Shown: positions 30,308 through 42,200 of the stretch, one piece after another
How positions within the stretch are numbered: the stretch's first letter is position 1
How the letters are laid out: every line of letters begins with the position of its first letter
Source of the DNA: Rhizodiscina lignyota
Lineage: Eukaryota > Ascomycota > Dothideomycetes > Aulographales > Rhizodiscinaceae
Length of the DNA stretch: 64,000 nt
Assembly (NCBI GenBank): GCA_010015805.1
Contig: ML978121.1
Coordinates: forward strand, 2,790,001 to 2,854,000
Direction of reading: 5' to 3'
The notes under the pieces: generated by a model
What the model saw: the letters and a program-made list of their open reading frames with translations, nothing else
Database searches by the model: none
What the model was told of the DNA's origin: nothing
Made by a program: the position numbers and the translations under genes

Positions 30308-31559
30308 TCAGTACGAATGTTGCCTCTCTTGTTCGGGCATCCGCAACACTTGGCCAGCATATTCCCATGCTATCATATCAGTAAAGATATCTGTGGAATC
30401 TGTACTGAGAATTTGGCATCGCGACTCGTCGTTGCGAATGTCTGAACCTTGACACGATTCATAGCCAGACCCTGGAAAAGGGATTGGTTCTATGTACCCC
30501 TCCGTTACTGCTCTGCCAGGATCCATAACGTCGATTAGCGCAACTAGGGCACTGCCGGTCGTATGAACTGCGGGAATTCGTTGGAATGACGCTATTGGTA
30601 CCCTTGGTATTGTGGCAGGACCAGCAGAGCCCAAAGGTTCTGCAGTGCTTGTAGGATGGCGCGAGACTGCTAGAGTCGTGGATGAAGGAGGCTTAGTCCA
30701 TGTACTAGTTCCTCCACTAGTATCGTTGCTCTCGACCGATTCACGGAATCCATAAGGCACTTCCGAAAAGGAAGCGCCGTCCAGTCTCATTGCAACTGAG
30801 TATTGCTTCAGTTCCCTGGAATATATTTCCGCATCACGGTAGTTTCGGTCATTGTTTAGTTGGATTCGAGGGAGCTGCGCCTGATCGCAATCTATACTGT
30901 ATATCAGAATCCAGTACACATCTTCGCTTCACAGATCACTATTGGTACTTACAGGGATCGGGGGCGGAGTTTTCGAACGGGGAACATATTCTGTAGACAT
31001 GCTTCCAATAGTCGCCTTCGTCTTTCGGAATGCCTTTCCTCGATTTGAGTCGTGCATACTGCTCGTCGTCAAGACCGTCGATCAGTGGTCTGTCGCGTTC
31101 CGAGCAGATGTTGGAGCTGGGTACTTTGAGATGTTCAAGGCGATCGTTGTCATCTCTGAACTCTTTCCAACAGCGCGGACACGGGAAAGATCTATGGCGT
31201 CGGTACAAATGGCCTCTGTCTCGAATTAGCACAACGGTAGATCAGAGCGCATAAAAAGATATTCACTTCAGGCGGTGAACAGAAGGGAAACCCGGAAATA
31301 GACAAGATCTCCATTGGCCGCCGCAATATTTGGAGGGATCTCGCTTGTGATAGGGACAGGCAAACTTCCGAGGAGGCTTTGAGCAACTTTCAGACGTGGC
31401 TTCTTTACACTTTATTCGTAGATGTGTGTCGCTATTGTCACTCTCGTCCGAAGCTCGGCATTGATGAGAATAATCTTTAGTACACCGCCTCCTTTTCTTT
31501 GGCCGCGGTTCGGAGTCGTGTGTACTATGAGTGGATGACTCCAGAGGTTGGGCACTCAT
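30308..31559 (-). CDS. Fungal C2H2-type Cys/His protein
   Basis: Three exons, 31559-31267, 31215-30953 and 30891-30308, joined in frame by GT-AG introns, give 379 residues. The N-terminal part is Ser-rich with a basic KKRRRC patch. The core is FACPYHKRDPSKYCGGQWRSCLFPGFPSVHRLK continued across the first intron into GHLYRRHRSFPCPRCWKEFRD, then DRLEHLKVPSSNICSERDRP and LDDEQYARLKSRK. This pattern (FACP-x-(Y/H)K-x-P-x-K-Y, then RLKEH-YRRH-CPRCW-F) defines a large family of filamentous ascomycete proteins with a C2H2-like metal site, many near mobile or stress-related regions, whose role is unknown. The C-terminal 200 residues are Ser/Thr/Pro-rich and unordered. Element copy D lies immediately downstream of the stop. 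Confidence 0.85.
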
Positions 31560-34138
31560 ATTCCTCGTCAGGGCCGTCGTGCTCCAGAGAATACAAACTT
31601 CTTCGTCGATTATATCAGAAATTCTGCGATTGGATTCGTGTTCGATGCTCGGGTTGGAGTGTCTTTTGTTGTTTGGAAGGATTTTGGGTGTCTCTCTGAG
31701 TGCTTCTGGTCTATCAATATCAAACTTGTGTAGAACGAGTAGTAAAACTCATAGAACAAACGCAGAGGGGTTAATGTTATGATATAGCCATGAATATGTT
31801 GGATGTTAGATAGAAATTGGTAAGTATTAACGAGACGGGCCAAAGAGACGAGAGGCAAAGCGCGAGGTTCCCCGCAGATAATGTGATCCGGACGCATCTT
31901 CTAAGCCAGGAACGCCAGGAGGGCATGGGTAGTGCCGGCGCATATCATCAAAGCCGGGCCGGGGTTGCTGTTAGAGCCTCAAATTTATCCAAGAAATAGA
32001 GTCAACTCGCCGCAGTGCATTGTCATCATATGCCTTTCCTCTGAACGGTCTGAGTCATCTGCCATATAAGCAGCTGAACCATTGTGAGTGCTACTGATGG
32101 CCTCCACAAGGCTAGGGCTGTTCGTACAGGTCCAGGGACAACTCTGTGCCATCGTCATGTCTGTAGAGAGGAGAGCACTTAAGAGGTGCATAACCAAGTG
32201 GCGGTGACATAGTCGGGGCGTGATCCATTTCGGATCATGTCTATTTTCGACAGAGCCAGTGGTGATGGGGTGGCAGAGACCGACAGTGGCGGAGATCATC
32301 TGTGAGACAGATGCGCCGACCCACATCATGCCCGTCTTCCTCACCGACAGGTGAAGCTTATTTTGACGTGTTCATTGGTAACCTAAAGATCAGAACGTCC
32401 TCGACGTTGGTAGGAAATGGGCTCATTCGTGGGCAGTGGCTCCTTTCTGCCGAGCAGTGTGGCCGGAAAGGGGAACGTTGTGTACAGCAGTCACAGTCCG
32501 TCCACCGTCCTGTCCACGACGCCCCGTCACCATCGTTTGAGCAATATACCTAACTTTGGATGGAAGAACAGCAAGACAGCCTACCTAGGTGTGTCTTGCA
32601 GATGTCTTCGGTTAGCCTCTAATCCTTCGTCACGAGGGCAGCAAGGCTGAAGTCCTAAAGTAGAGGTGACAGAATTAGAATCCAGAAACATGGCAGAACC
32701 AGTCCACTCACAAGATCAGGAAGTAAGCGATCCATGCAGGCCAACTGCAGCTTGGAAATGGCTTATTGGACGATTTTTGAGAAACGTTCTGGAAGGTGAC
32801 GAGGCTACGTGCAGCAAATAGGGTCGTCGTTTGAGCGGCCGCTCAGGCGGTGAAAGGGGGCTTCTACGCGAGCATACCGCGTTTTCGGATAGAGCCAGAG
32901 ACCCTACTGGACGACGACGGTCCCAGCGCCCATGGCTTCCTTGGGAATGTTCAAGCAACAGCGGTGAGGCTGAAGAGTTGATGTTGGAATGAAGCAATGC
33001 GTAGTCAGACGAGCCGAGTCCCGAAGCGGGTTTGTGGCTTGCGCTAAATTTGCTTGCCAAAGTGAGTGAGGGAAACTCATCATACCAGAACTCTACGAAA
33101 TTATACCGAATCGTATTCTCTGATTCGACGGTCACGGAGATAATCCGAGAGTGCTCAGACTGTTGCTATTTTCTGTCAATTTCCTTATCGAGGAATGATG
33201 CTGCCTATCGCGAAGAGTTCTGCGCATCGAGGCATTTCGAAGTGCTCTTGCGGGAAGGCAAGGGAAAACGCGCAATTAAGTTGAGCAATTGAACATTTGA
33301 GGAATACGGTCACCAAAATTGGTAACTGTATCTGCATCGATACTAGATGATGTCTTCATAGCATCCTTCCCTTATATATATTACATTCGTTAGAGACCTC
33401 TAATATTATTCATGACTCTGGAGCCAGCTCAATCGAAAAATGATTCCATCCTCTTCCCAAACATCTACAGCGAATGACAAGACTTCAGACCAGTATGATG
33501 CAATCCTTATGCACACTCTACTGAAATGTTAATGCTTCTTCAGCGCTTCAGACAATATCCCGCCCATGCTTGCAAAATATCTCACAGCTCCTCCGACGAT
33601 CACGGAACGAATAGCTTCATCTGTTGCCGCTCAACAGCACGATAGAGATGAGAAAGGTCGAGAGTCACAGAAGTGTTGTTCAGAATGCAGGGTCGGTCGA
33701 TCATCGGAGACAGGTGGAGGAGAAGTAAAGCAAGAGGCTGGAAAAGAGAGAGGCCAGGAAGACGGGATGATGTTGGAATTAAGAGAAATGACTTGCAAGT
33801 TAGAAAAATAATGTGTTCTGAGTATGGTAGGCGTTCTGCTAGTTGTCCTCCGATACCCCTGATTGAAAATTTTACATTCTCTTGTCCAGTCCGAATTGAC
33901 TCACGAGATATCAGAAGATAAATTTCCAGAAAATTTGAAAACAGTCGTACTTTTTACAGCGTTAAGGCTAGTTGGGTATCAGTATCGGATCCAGCCAAAC
34001 AAGACTCGTCATTAAAAACCCAAAACCGCCAAATGCTGCAGCTTGAAGCTGCGGTTCATACAAGAAAAATACATCAAGAACCAAAGGTTGCTCGAAAATC
34101 GAACGACAAAAACGTGAACGCTTGACCAATCTACAACT
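31560..34138. other. Large intergenic region
   Basis: 2.6 kb without a supported gene. Minus-strand open frames at 31985-32344 and 32716-33135 begin at GTG, not ATG, and have no family features. The stretch 33300-33420 is A/T-rich. No MITE-type termini, tRNA-like box or repeat was noticed. The right 250 bases are presumably the 3' side of the large disordered gene. Confidence 0.4.
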
Positions 34139-37100
34139 CTAGTATTCTTCCCATCGAGGAGCCCACTCCATACCTGGATAACTCACTGCGTGCATAACAG
34201 GCTGCTCTTCCTCTTCATCAGCAGCCATGCTCCTCCGTTGTGGCCCACGGGGCTGACTCTGCTGCGGCAGTGGTCGCGGCCGTTGTGGTGGAAGAACGCC
34301 CTGTGGATCATATGCCGGCGGGTCGCTCGATGGATACCGTTGATGTCGGGGCGAGTGCGGCTGGTAGTGCGCCGGCTGTTGTTGCTGCAGGGGGTGATGC
34401 TGCAACGGAATTTTAGGCGGCGGCGGAGGTGGTAATTGCGTCGCCATTGGGTTGATCGGTGATGTGATACCACCTGGAGACATTGGGAGCGGATAAGTCG
34501 ATGGATCCATCCCGCCTGGCATTCCGTGACCTTGATACGGCTGCTGTGCGTACGGGTCGTAACCCTCCTGTGGGTGCTGTGGCCTAGGCTGCGCAATGCT
34601 GTGCTGAGGTGGCGGATATGCGTACATTTGCGGTTGTTGCTGCTGCGGTGATTGCAGCGGATGTGGAGACTGCACCTGTGCTTCCTCCTGTCTCTGCAGC
34701 TCGAGCTCTCTGGCTCGTGCTTGTTCTTGTGCCTCCATTTTGCGTCGAGCAATGATCTGTGGATCGAGATACAGAGTTGGCACCTGACCGTGTTGTTGTG
34801 GACTTTGCGGTGATTGAGCTTGGCCATGACCATGGCCATACTCTTGACTACGGGGTTGAGGAGCTGGGTAATCTTGCTGAGGTGGGTACTCTTGATACGC
34901 AGATGCTAGGGTCGGTGTGTAGTACTGCGGTCGTTGTTGGGCGTTCTGCTGTGCTCTCTGCTGTCGCATCGCCATAGCGTATTGCATACTATTCCGTCGG
35001 CTGCCATCATCTTTCTCTCCAAAGCCTTGATCGTGAGGTCCGAGGGCAGGATAATCCGAATAAGTGGTCTCTTCAGGCGGTGGGTAATACTGCTGCTGGT
35101 TCAGCATGGCCTCCTGCCGTGCCATCTGCTGTCGCACCATCATGGCATATTGAATGCTATCGCGCCGATCACCATCATCTTCATGTTCAGGTCCCTCAGG
35201 AAGAGCTATTGCCCAAGGTCGCTCCTGGTGCCGGCCATCTTCTCCAATAGATGGCATTCGAGGGGCATGTGGTCGACGACCCCATACGCTCTGGCCAGGA
35301 ATTGCAGGAGACGAGTTAGCTCTTGTTGGAGGTGCGCCAGACCCCATTGAGTTCGGGCTCAATGAGGAGACTCCAGACGACGCGCCAGAGGCGTGAGGCG
35401 AGAGCTGACCATAGGGACCGGTTGACGAGGCTCGAGCAGGACTTGCTCCGTATGGGGATGGCGTTAGTTGCTGTTGGCCTGAAAGGCGACGACTGTCTTG
35501 TGGTCGAGCAGGGCTTATGGTCCCATTGTTGTAGACCATTGGCTGAGGCTGCATACCAGGAAGAGAGGACTGTCTTTGGCGGTACTCGACTGGGCTGGTC
35601 TGTTGTTGCGCAATCGCATCAAATCCAGTTGCGCCTGGCGAATGACCAAATCCTTCAGGTGCATAATAACCCCCAGCAGGCGAGACACGTTCTCGCCGCG
35701 GCCCAACAGAATCCTGTTCGTCAACTTCCGGTACAGATTGAGCAGCGCGAAGACCCCGCCAAGTCCGGACAGACGATGTATGCGACGTATGAGGTCGTGG
35801 GGCAGGCTGTGGGACGGGTTGCGGTGGAGGGTGTCGCTGTTGAACAGGAGGTGATGGAGTAGACTTCTCGGCTATTTTCTGTAACTTCTTTGGCGCATGT
35901 CCAGTCGTGCCTGAACGTCCAAAGATGCTGCCCAAGGAGGAGAATCTCTTTTTCTTTTCCCCGCCGTCAGCGTTTGTAGCTGCACGCTCGAGTTTCTTGC
36001 TGGCTTTCTTCTGAATCCCCTTTGCGGGCTTTTGCTCCTCGCGTTGTCGCTCAACTTGGCTCAAGTAATGGATCCTCGTGGGTGAATCACCAGCTTGGCC
36101 CATAGTACTGTCCGTGGTGAATATTGAATCAGCACCAGCAGTGCCAGGCCTGGTAAAGGAACTCCAGAGACTCCCTTTGCGACCCTTGCTGCTCTCATTT
36201 GGCGTGGCTGGTGGCACCGTGGATATAGAGGTGCTGGACAAACCACGCAGATTTGGAGGAGCAACAAGTTGCGGATTGATCCTCGTATTTGCCTGAGATT
36301 CGGTAGCTGCAGGAGATTCCCTGCGGCTTGGTCCTCTAAGAAAACCAGTTCGAGAGGGTGGTTTGCCATTTGCAGGGGACACGTTTGGTGGGCCAACTCC
36401 TGGAAGCTGATATTCGGCTCCAGTGTGCTGTCGCGGATCGATAACTTGTCGACTAAAGGGTTGTTCACTTATTCCTTGAAAGGCCTGCTGCTGTCCAGGT
36501 TGTTGAGGCTGCCTCACTCTAGGTATAGAATCGTCTTTCGGTGGAGGCGGTGGGCCTTCCAATTGTCGAGAATTCCTCCTCACATGAGTGGCTCTGCGGG
36601 GTACGTTCCTAGGCTCTGTAGGGCTTGAGTCTTGTGGTACATGCTGCGTAATTTCTTGGCGATCGATTGGCGTCTGCGGAATTGGCGGCCGAGCACGTGG
36701 CTGTTGGACTCGAGGTTCTTGTTGTACCGCAGGAGGTTGCTGCACTTGAGGCGGGGAGAGTGATTCCTCCTGGATCATGTCATGCAACTGATTAATCTGC
36801 TCTTGCCCAGGGTTCCCACTCGAATCTCGAGGTAGAGGCACAAACGACATCGGTCGTTCAACTGGGAATGAGGGTCTCGGCATACGCTCGGCTTGAACTG
36901 GTGGCAGCAAAGGGCTCACGGAGGGTTTTTGGTAAATCTGCTGGTTGGGAATACTCGCGTCTGGTATCTTTGACGGCGGTGGTGGTGCTAGAGGCTCGTG
37001 TGCTTGTTCCTCGATTGTGGCTTTGCGCAGATCGTCCACATCAGGTTCGTGGACAACATGTCGCTCTCCTTGCACGTCCCTGCTAACAGCCTGCTCTGGC

Positions 37101-38854
37101 ACTTGCAACTGCGGTATTGAGCCTACCTCCATGTTTGAAGGTTGGACTCCTCGCTCTGCTCCTGGTTGAGTTGGCCTGCTGTCACTCCGGGGCGGGATTC
37201 GTGGTTTCGGCGCTGCACCACCATACAAAGAATCCTCATCATCAAGCTCAACCTCCCTCTCTTCTGCTGGAGTCTGCCAATTTTCTCGCTGCGGTTCCTC
37301 AACCTCCTCATTCTCTTCTTTCTCGTCCTTTACGCTACCAGCATCCTGGTGGCTAACTCGCTCCCACGTATCAACCGTTGAAGCTCTCGATGGAGCCAGC
37401 ATCTCCGCTTCCTTCTCCAGCTCACCCGTAGGGACCTCATCTTGCGCCGTCTCTTCACGCTTCTGCTTCTCATCGTCTCGTTCCTCCTCATCATCGCTGA
37501 CATCGAGCCAACCAGCCTTCCTCTCTCCATACTCTACTTTTCTCGTTACGGCATCTTTGCTCTCGCGACCTTCATCTGAGATCGGACTCACATCAGGTCT
37601 CGAGCTCTTACTCTCCTCCCTCTGCACACCTGGGGCAGCAGGTATCTCTGGTTGAAGGCTTTCCTCTTCATGTTCGGGGGCTTCGGATTCCTGAATCTCG
37701 AGTTCATTTGTCTCGGGTTCCTTGGACATCGGCTCCTGAGACTCCTCGGTGGCCGTGACTGGCCTTGCAGAAGAAATACTCGCTGCACCAGACCCTCCGA
37801 GGGGGTCTCCCCTCTCCGTCCGCGGCGTCGGAGCACCAGAAACCTGACCAAGGTTTGGCAGTGGAAGTTCGGTCTCGTACACTCTGCTCTGCCTTCTGCT
37901 TTCGATAGCCTGGAGTGGTGGGCTTGCATGCCGAACGATACTGTCAATGAGCTTGCTGTGCCTCGTATCTTCGGCATCTTCCGTCGAAAGATCCGTCCTG
38001 ATAATACGCGGCTGCGGGCTCGCAAATACTTCCGGCTCGTGCTCGATGTCCTCTTTAATCGTCTGGTTTGGAGCCGCATCCGCATCCGCATCCCCCTCCG
38101 CCGTTGGCGATGGGGGTTCCGAGTGCGAAACGTTGAACGCGTCATGCGTTGGGGTCGGTAAAACGCCTAATCTACTCATTGCCCTTTCTTCTTTTTTCTC
38201 CTCGCCCTTCTCAGGCGGGCCGCCGAAAATGTCCGGCGCGGGCGGCATGATGGGAGGAATCTGCCCAGGGGCGTACGAAGCGCGTCTATCGAGTACAATG
38301 TCCGGCATTCCAGATGCAGAGGCTGATCCGAACGCGTAAGACGCGCGGCGATCTCCGCGTGCAGGGATGGCAGGGATGCTGATATCGTGGCCAGGGAGCC
38401 CTGGTACCATGAAAGTGTCATTGCTTGGCACCGCGATGGAGTTGGGCCGGGAATTGCGACGGAAGCCTGAAAAAATTCGTCGCGCTCTACTTTCTGTCTC
38501 TTTGGTGCTGGCATGGACGAGCTCAGGTTCACCTACTTGGATTGGCATTGTTACACTGCGCTGGGGAAATGGGTCTTTGGGCATGTCTGGGATGCCTGCA
38601 GCTTCGTCGGGGTTCACGGTGGAAGACGGGCGCGAAAGTCGACGGAATGGCGAAAGGCGACGCTTCTTTGGTGTAGATGTGCCACTGCCGTCGGTTTTAG
38701 AATCCGACGTCCCGTGTGAACTCTTGGGAAGTGGCTCAGTCGGGATCTCCGGGATAGAATCGCCCTCTGAGATCGCCACCGAAGATGGGCGAGACAATCG
38801 GCGGAAAGGCGACATTCTTCTCTTATTAGACGTTTCCTCTGCTGGCTGAGTCAT
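34139..38854 (-). CDS. Very large disordered Pro/Gln-rich protein, 1571 aa
   Basis: One unbroken 1571-codon frame with an ATG start, not recognised as a known family. The N-terminus carries a basic motif three times: MSPFRRLSRPSS, LSPFRRLSRPSS and a variant SGFRRNSRPNS, possible phosphorylation or 14-3-3 sites. The middle is Glu/Pro/Ser-rich and acidic (DVSDDEEERDDEKQKRE). Another basic block, KPAKGIQKKASKKLERAATN followed by KKKRFSSLGSIFGRSG, lies near residue 960. The C-terminal third is Gln/Pro/Tyr-rich with an internal duplication around residues 1230 and 1290 (SIQYAMMVRQQMARQEA and SMQYAMAMRQQRAQQNA), and the protein ends SYPGMEWAPRWEEY. No catalytic motif or membrane segment is seen. 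It may be a scaffold; the function is unknown. It lies in tandem with another giant disordered gene upstream on the same strand. Confidence 0.85.
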   Translation of the reverse strand: MTQPAEETSNKRRMSPFRRLSRPSSVAISEGDSIPEIPTEPLPKSSHGTSDSKTDGSGTSTPKKRRLSPFRRLSRPSSTVNPDEAAGIPDMPKDPFPQRSVTMPIQVGEPELVHASTKETESRARRIFSGFRRNSRPNSIAVPSNDTFMVPGLPGHDISIPAIPARGDRRASYAFGSASASGMPDIVLDRRASYAPGQIPPIMPPAPDIFGGPPEKGEEKKEERAMSRLGVLPTPTHDAFNVSHSEPPSPTAEGDADADAAPNQTIKEDIEHEPEVFASPQPRIIRTDLSTEDAEDTRHSKLIDSIVRHASPPLQAIESRRQSRVYETELPLPNLGQVSGAPTPRTERGDPLGGSGAASISSARPVTATEESQEPMSKEPETNELEIQESEAPEHEEESLQPEIPAAPGVQREESKSSRPDVSPISDEGRESKDAVTRKVEYGERKAGWLDVSDDEEERDDEKQKREETAQDEVPTGELEKEAEMLAPSRASTVDTWERVSHQDAGSVKDEKEENEEVEEPQRENWQTPAEEREVELDDEDSLYGGAAPKPRIPPRSDSRPTQPGAERGVQPSNMEVGSIPQLQVPEQAVSRDVQGERHVVHEPDVDDLRKATIEEQAHEPLAPPPPSKIPDASIPNQQIYQKPSVSPLLPPVQAERMPRPSFPVERPMSFVPLPRDSSGNPGQEQINQLHDMIQEESLSPPQVQQPPAVQQEPRVQQPRARPPIPQTPIDRQEITQHVPQDSSPTEPRNVPRRATHVRRNSRQLEGPPPPPKDDSIPRVRQPQQPGQQQAFQGISEQPFSRQVIDPRQHTGAEYQLPGVGPPNVSPANGKPPSRTGFLRGPSRRESPAATESQANTRINPQLVAPPNLRGLSSTSISTVPPATPNESSKGRKGSLWSSFTRPGTAGADSIFTTDSTMGQAGDSPTRIHYLSQVERQREEQKPAKGIQKKASKKLERAATNADGGEKKKRFSSLGSIFGRSGTTGHAPKKLQKIAEKSTPSPPVQQRHPPPQPVPQPAPRPHTSHTSSVRTWRGLRAAQSVPEVDEQDSVGPRRERVSPAGGYYAPEGFGHSPGATGFDAIAQQQTSPVEYRQRQSSLPGMQPQPMVYNNGTISPARPQDSRRLSGQQQLTPSPYGASPARASSTGPYGQLSPHASGASSGVSSLSPNSMGSGAPPTRANSSPAIPGQSVWGRRPHAPRMPSIGEDGRHQERPWAIALPEGPEHEDDGDRRDSIQYAMMVRQQMARQEAMLNQQQYYPPPEETTYSDYPALGPHDQGFGEKDDGSRRNSMQYAMAMRQQRAQQNAQQRPQYYTPTLASAYQEYPPQQDYPAPQPRSQEYGHGHGQAQSPQSPQQHGQVPTLYLDPQIIARRKMEAQEQARARELELQRQEEAQVQSPHPLQSPQQQQPQMYAYPPPQHSIAQPRPQHPQEGYDPYAQQPYQGHGMPGGMDPSTYPLPMSPGGITSPINPMATQLPPPPPPKIPLQHHPLQQQQPAHYQPHSPRHQRYPSSDPPAYDPQGVLPPQRPRPLPQQSQPRGPQRRSMAADEEEEQPVMHAVSYPGMEWAPRWEEY

Positions 38855-39261
38855 GGCGCGAGCAAGAGGTTCTACTTGGGATGAATGAGTCGACGAATCG
38901 GAGGCGGTCGAGGAAGGGAAACCCTAGAGGAGCACATATATCAACCCGAGTTCAATGCGGATGTCTTAAACGGGAAGTTGAGAACAAGTGGATATTAGAA
39001 AGATCATTACTAGGATACATCCTATTGGTACATGCCAAAAAGGTATGCAGTGTTTCTCGTCACAGCATCGTCGGATCAATTCATGTTTCTTGACCCCATG
39101 CTCTTGTGCTCGTCGAAGCATATTCCCCCACCCAGGTTGCCGTGTGATAAAAGATTGGAGACAGGAGCAACAAATGAAATCGAAAATGTGCGCCGTAACA
39201 GGCCTTGCATTTGTAGGCCAGAGGAAGATGCATTCATGGCGTCTTCAATAAAAGAAAAAGA
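38855..39261. other. Intergenic region between the two giant genes
   Basis: 407 bases between the stop of the 1385-residue gene and the start of the 1571-residue gene, both on the minus strand. It must hold the terminator of the first and promoter of the second. No clear element was seen. Confidence 0.45.
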
Positions 39262-42200
39262 TCAATCTACCTTGTCACCACCTCCACTGCCCCGGAACCT
39301 GCTCCTCCCCTTCGCGAACAATCCCTTCGCACCTGTCGTCGCCTTTCCACCAAGCGCACCCGCACTGGTCAAGAGCTCTTTACCCATCTTCGCCCCAACA
39401 CTAGCACCACCAGGTCTGTGCCCCGAAGTTCCGCCGGATGGACCGGACGAAGAACCTTGCTGCGTTGTCATCGTGTCGAGATTCTGAGACTGGTGAGGGG
39501 ACGTAGGAGACAACATGTTCGTAAACTTCGAAATAGAAGGAGACGCTCTGTGACCTATCCTCCCACCTGGCCCAGACGTGGGACGTGATGTGAGAGTGAA
39601 CGGCTGCTGCGAAAGCAAGTTGCTGTGCTCAGGATGGGTGGTCATTGTAGTAGAAAGCCAGCCCCGAAGGCCAGTATCCATTTCAGCCCACTGCTCCCGT
39701 GAGCTGTTGAGAACCTTGATTCTTTCAGTCGGATTTGGAATAGCAGCAATTTCGCGGAAAGGAACTAATCGATGCTTCTGCTGTGTTGTGACAGGCGAGA
39801 TATGCACCGGTTGAGGTTCCGATGCGAGATCCTTCTCTTCGATAGGCTTAGGTTCTTGCTCTGCGAATGGTTCCTGCGCCGTGAGTGGCTCGTGCTCTGC
39901 TATAGTCTCACCAGTGAGAGGTTCGACTTTTTGTGCTGAAGGCTCTTCTTCAGGCTGAGGTGTCTGAAGCCTAGGCGGAATATCCACAGCTTCTTCATGC
40001 CCGGTCTCATTAATTACACGGAGACCATGAGGAGGTGACATTGTACGCTCTGGTGATGCGTGCTCAGGCATCGCTGATGGAGAAGTGACATCAGTGACCA
40101 TAGCGCCTGACGTTGAGATTTCAGGCACTGGATAATGTGGTTGAGCTGGCTTAGACCCCTCGGGCTCTGGCTCATGAGCAGCAAGTTCCGCAGCACCGGC
40201 ACCAGCGGCAGTGGCACCGGCACCCGTTCCCACGATATCAGCGAAATCACCACTGTCTTTGCTCCTCTCCCAGCTAAAGCGCTTGTCCAGAAAGGCGGGC
40301 CGTTGACTCTTCTCGGTGGGTGCTGGCGATGCCTCTTCTGGTATGTCTTCAGGTCTCTCGCTCATCATTTCAACACCTCGAGGTCCAACCTCAACTTCAC
40401 CTGGCATTTGGCTATACCTGCTGCCATCCGGCCTTGCGCCTTCCCAGTACGTGTCGTACTCGGAAGGAATAACGCCACTGCTGCGATTCGATGATTGATC
40501 AGGCACTTCGAGGCCTGTGTTTTGAGGCGCTTCTGACGGGTCCTTCTCAGGGCTGAGCGTACGGACAATGTCTTTTCGTAGCCTATCACTTTCCTCATCA
40601 TCGGTAGCTGTGTCCATGCTGAGATGAGGAAGCATCGGTGGTCGTAGCGGAGATGAAGCCAGGAGGCTTTCAGAGACCGGTGCATTACCCTTCAAAGGCA
40701 CAGGCGGCGGTGGCATGTCCTCAGCACTATCGCTAGTCTCACCGTACTGGTCAAGCGGTGCTACCTCACCATCTTTTGGCGGCGGAGTAGGCGGTATTGT
40801 TGAGACAGTCGACTCCATTCTATCCGGAGCCAGTGGTCGCGCAAAGATGTTGCCAGTTTCGCGTTTTGTCGGCGATAGATAATCAGGTTCATGTGAAGGT
40901 GCAAAATCTTCAGTAGCTACGTCTGAGCTCGGTGGAGCCTCACGAACAGGGTCACCCATACCGACAGATGCCTTGAATGCTTCGCCCATGGCAGTGCCAG
41001 CGGCTGCAAGCGCCGCCATCGGGTTAGTAGCAATACTTGGAGATTCATCTTTGGCTTCTCGAGCAGATAGGGGATGTCTACTGGTGGTCGGCGTTAAGTC
41101 GATCTCTTCTGTAGTCGGTTCTTTCTCTGACACAACAGCCTCTTGATATGTGATACCCGGAGGCTCATTATCATGCAGGTCTCGCTCCACATCACTGTCG
41201 TTTGGAGTGCTATCCGGCCGACTTGTGGAAAAAGACTCCCACTGTCCCGGGAGCTGAGGCCTGAAACTAGGCTTCGATTCCATGGATGGTCGTTCCGCTG
41301 GAATTTCAATTGTCTCTGCACCTTGCTTCCCCGAGCCACGTGAGCCAATTGAATGGGAAGAGTTGCGACGAGAGTTCGATTCGGCAATGTCGTCAAATCT
41401 GCCCGCGAGCTCCTGGACTCGACTCTTTGAAGGTGATTGTGATCGGCTCTTGGCCGGGCTTTCAGGCCGCTTCGTGTCGATTGATAGAGGCATATCCTTA
41501 TGAGAGTCCAAGAAGCCTGTCTGAAAGCCTTTAGCAGTTTCTGCTGCTTCTAATGATTCCTCTGAGCCTGGCCTGATGGAAGCTTTATTCACCGACTCGG
41601 CCAGGTCTGCTTCTCGTGTCTCAGGGCTGGCGAATTGGGGCGATCCCTCAGATTCTATTGCAAGCTTGGCAACTTCCGGTTCTGGCAAGTCTTTCTGTGC
41701 CTCAATTGCAGGCGAGCGTGCAGGACTGCCACGTGACGGAGGCGTGTTCAAGTCGTGTCGATGTCCAGGAAGATGAGCTGCAGATCCAGCTGAACCTTCT
41801 CGTGAATGTGCTGGGGAAGGCTTCCTGGGTATCGACATTGACACAGGCCTAGAGTTTTCACCGGGCTCTTCTGCGATCGCAGGTGTTTGTGAGAGATCGA
41901 TGGCTGGAACTTGAGTGTTCGCTCTGGCCGCAGCTGCAGCACCAACACTAGGCACGCGGCTCATAATCGGACTAATGCCCGCAGTGCTATCAGTGTTACT
42001 ACGAGACATGTCTGAGCCCGTTGGAGCAGAACGGAGGCTGCTCTGCTTCGACATCGGGGTATCGGGAACGGATTTCTCGTCGTCCGGTCGCTCGAAAGCA
42101 TGTTGTACCGCAGATCGAAATCCGAGAGAGGGCTGATGTTGGAGTCCAGTATCTGTTTGCTGCTCAGGCTGCATGTCACGATGCTCAGTTGCTGACTCAT

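Noticed and set aside
32716-33135. A 139-codon minus frame in the large intergenic region
   Set aside because: It begins at GTG, has no motif and no plausible upstream exon.
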